From an uncultured Lachnospiraceae bacterium (GTDB taxonomy: Bacteria > Bacillota > Clostridia > Lachnospirales > Lachnospiraceae): a stretch of DNA of 7,077 nt. Under the pieces are notes generated by a model. It ran no database searches, was not told the DNA's origin, and saw nothing but the letters and a program-made list of their open reading frames with translations. Each line of letters begins with the position of its first letter. Position 1 is the first letter of the stretch. The stretch is taken from contig CACZPX010000066.1 of the NCBI GenBank assembly GCA_902783095.1, forward strand, positions 1 through 7,077, in the 5' to 3' direction. This document shows, in pieces, positions 6,375 through 7,077 of this stretch. The translations under genes and the position numbers were made by a program.

Positions 6375-6406
6375 ATGATATGACAGTAACGCATATCATG
6401 ATATGA
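6375..6406. promoter_or_regulatory. Candidate operator: palindrome plus repeated half-sites
   Basis: ATGATATGA occurs twice in direct orientation (6375-6383 and 6398-6406), 23 bases apart. The inverted half-site CATATCAT lies at 6392-6399. The right pair forms a perfect 14-bp palindrome at 6392-6405, and the left copy forms an inverted repeat ATGATATG-N9-CATATCAT. This arrangement of one tight and one spaced dyad in an AT-rich island between divergent genes fits a LysR regulator's two-site operator. It is a strong structural signal but binding is inferred. Confidence 0.6.
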
Positions 6407-6435
6407 ATTATAACCATTTGTACGTTCCACCGCAA
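6407..6435 (-). promoter_or_regulatory. Candidate promoter of the second LysR gene (minus strand)
   Basis: On the minus strand, TTGCGG (plus-strand 6430-6435) and a consensus TATAAT (6407-6412) are 17 bp apart. The predicted start near 6400 falls inside the palindrome at 6392-6405, which would allow self-repression. The leader would be about 86 bases long. The -35 is weak, so confidence is moderate. Confidence 0.4.
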
Positions 6436-6446
6436 TGGGCTATGCT
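6418..6446 (+). promoter_or_regulatory. Candidate promoter of the flavoprotein gene (plus strand)
   Basis: TTGTAC (6418-6423) and TATGCT (6441-6446) are separated by 17 bp. This would place the repeated operator half-sites at about -78 to -47, where a LysR activator usually binds. Both hexamers are poor matches to consensus, so this is a low-confidence call. Confidence 0.25.
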
Positions 6447-6534
6447 GAAGGTGCAGGAAAAGATCAACAGATACAGACGCCGGAACGGGAGCGCGACGCG
6501 GACCGCTGCGGCGGATAAAAAGAAGGAGAATAAG

Positions 6535-7065
6535 ATGAACATTCTGGTATTGAACGGCAGTCCTCGGCCGCAGGGGAGCACGGCGCAGATGGTCGCGGCC
6601 TTTAAAGAGGGCGCGGAGTCTGCCGGCAACACGGTAAACGTGGTGGACGTCTGCAGAAAGAAGATCGCCGGCTGCCTGGCCTGCGAGCACTGCCATAGGG
6701 TGGAGCCGAGGGTCTGCGTGCAGAAGGACGACATGTTTGAGATCTACGCGCTGATGGAGGAGGCGGACATGCTGGTGCTGGCCTCGCCCATCTACTATCA
6801 CAATATCAGCGGCCAGTTAAAGTGCGCCATAGACCGCTTCTACGCCAACGCGACGCAGCCGAACGTGCCGCCGCGGCTTAAAAAAGTGGCGATGATCCTA
6901 AGCTCCGGCAGCCCCGACATGTATACCGGCGCGCTGTTTTCCATGGAGGGCGACTTCATGGACTACCTGCAGCTGGAGAATATGGGCGTATTCACGGCGT
7001 ACGGCAAGCAGAACGGCTCGCCCGAAAAGCTGGCCGAACTGCGGGCGTTCGGCGCGTCGCTCTAA
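6535..7065 (+). CDS. Flavodoxin-fold NAD(P)H-dependent FMN oxidoreductase, iron-sulfur flavoprotein-like
   Basis: The 176-residue protein has the flavodoxin-like FMN-binding start MNILVLNGSPRPQGSTAQM (phosphate loop at residues 8-16) and the second flavin loop ASPIYYHNISGQLK that precedes a conserved D-R-F. Between them, C47-x2-C50-x2-C53-x7-C61 matches the compact cysteine motif of archaeal and bacterial iron-sulfur flavoproteins, which hold a [4Fe-4S] cluster beside FMN and act in electron transfer or oxidant defence. Cluster binding is inferred from the motif only. ATG 6535 is chosen because AAGGAG (6523-6528) sits six bases upstream; the frame is open to an ATG at 6403, but that one has no ribosome binding site and lies inside the palindrome. 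The gene is divergent from a LysR gene that probably controls it. The natural electron donor and acceptor are unknown. Confidence 0.88.
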   Translation: MNILVLNGSPRPQGSTAQMVAAFKEGAESAGNTVNVVDVCRKKIAGCLACEHCHRVEPRVCVQKDDMFEIYALMEEADMLVLASPIYYHNISGQLKCAIDRFYANATQPNVPPRLKKVAMILSSGSPDMYTGALFSMEGDFMDYLQLENMGVFTAYGKQNGSPEKLAELRAFGASL

Positions 7066-7071
7066 AAGGAG
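7066..7071 (+). promoter_or_regulatory. Possible ribosome binding site of a downstream gene
   Basis: AAGGAG begins directly after the TAA stop of the flavoprotein gene, at the very end of the window. It suggests another gene follows in the same operon, but the start codon lies outside the window or is uncertain. The GTG at 7075-7077 is only three bases away, too close to be a likely start. Confidence 0.35.
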
Positions 7072-7077
7072 CCGGTG

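Noticed and set aside
6403..6534. 44-codon upstream extension of the flavoprotein frame
   Set aside because: The ATG lies in the operator-like palindrome with no ribosome binding site, the residues do not resemble a flavodoxin N-terminus, and ATG 6535 starts a canonical one with AAGGAG upstream.

Overview
The window looks like chromosomal DNA of a GC-rich anaerobic bacterium, most likely a Clostridia-type Firmicute from a gut-like habitat. This is an inference from an oxygen-sensitive glycyl radical enzyme, strong purine-rich ribosome binding sites (AGGAGG, AAGGAG), sigma-70-like promoters and GC-rich coding sequence. No phage, transposase, CRISPR, tRNA or rRNA gene was seen.

Layout, left to right. 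(1) Positions 1-867 hold the 3' end of a glycyl radical enzyme gene, probably a trans-4-hydroxy-L-proline dehydratase (HypD-like), closed by a strong intrinsic terminator. (2) After a short spacer with a possible REP-like motif, a near-consensus promoter drives a 481-residue FAD-dependent oxidoreductase of the phytoene-desaturase-like superfamily (1031-2476). (3) Positions 2477-2748 hold a hairpin and the degraded, internally deleted remnant of a LysR-type regulator on the minus strand. (4) An intact LysR-type regulator (2749-3672, minus) is divergent from a 540-residue L-glutamate gamma-semialdehyde (1-pyrroline-5-carboxylate, P5C) dehydrogenase (3798-5420, plus). Their back-to-back promoters share one -35 region inside an inverted repeat. 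(5) A second LysR-type regulator (5424-6314, minus) converges on the dehydrogenase with a 3-base gap and is divergent from a small flavoprotein gene (6535-7065, plus). That flavoprotein has the compact four-cysteine motif of iron-sulfur flavoproteins. The intergenic region between them carries a palindrome and repeated half-sites.

How the genes may work together: a HypD-type enzyme converts 4-hydroxyproline to P5C, and the ALDH4-type dehydrogenase oxidises P5C (as its open semialdehyde) to glutamate with reduction of NAD+. The window could therefore encode part of an oxidative hydroxyproline-to-glutamate route, in contrast to the better-known reductive route through P5C reductase to proline. 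The dehydrogenase assignment is strong. The exact substrate of the truncated glycyl radical enzyme and the metabolic link are inferences. The roles of the FAD oxidoreductase and the small flavoprotein are unknown.
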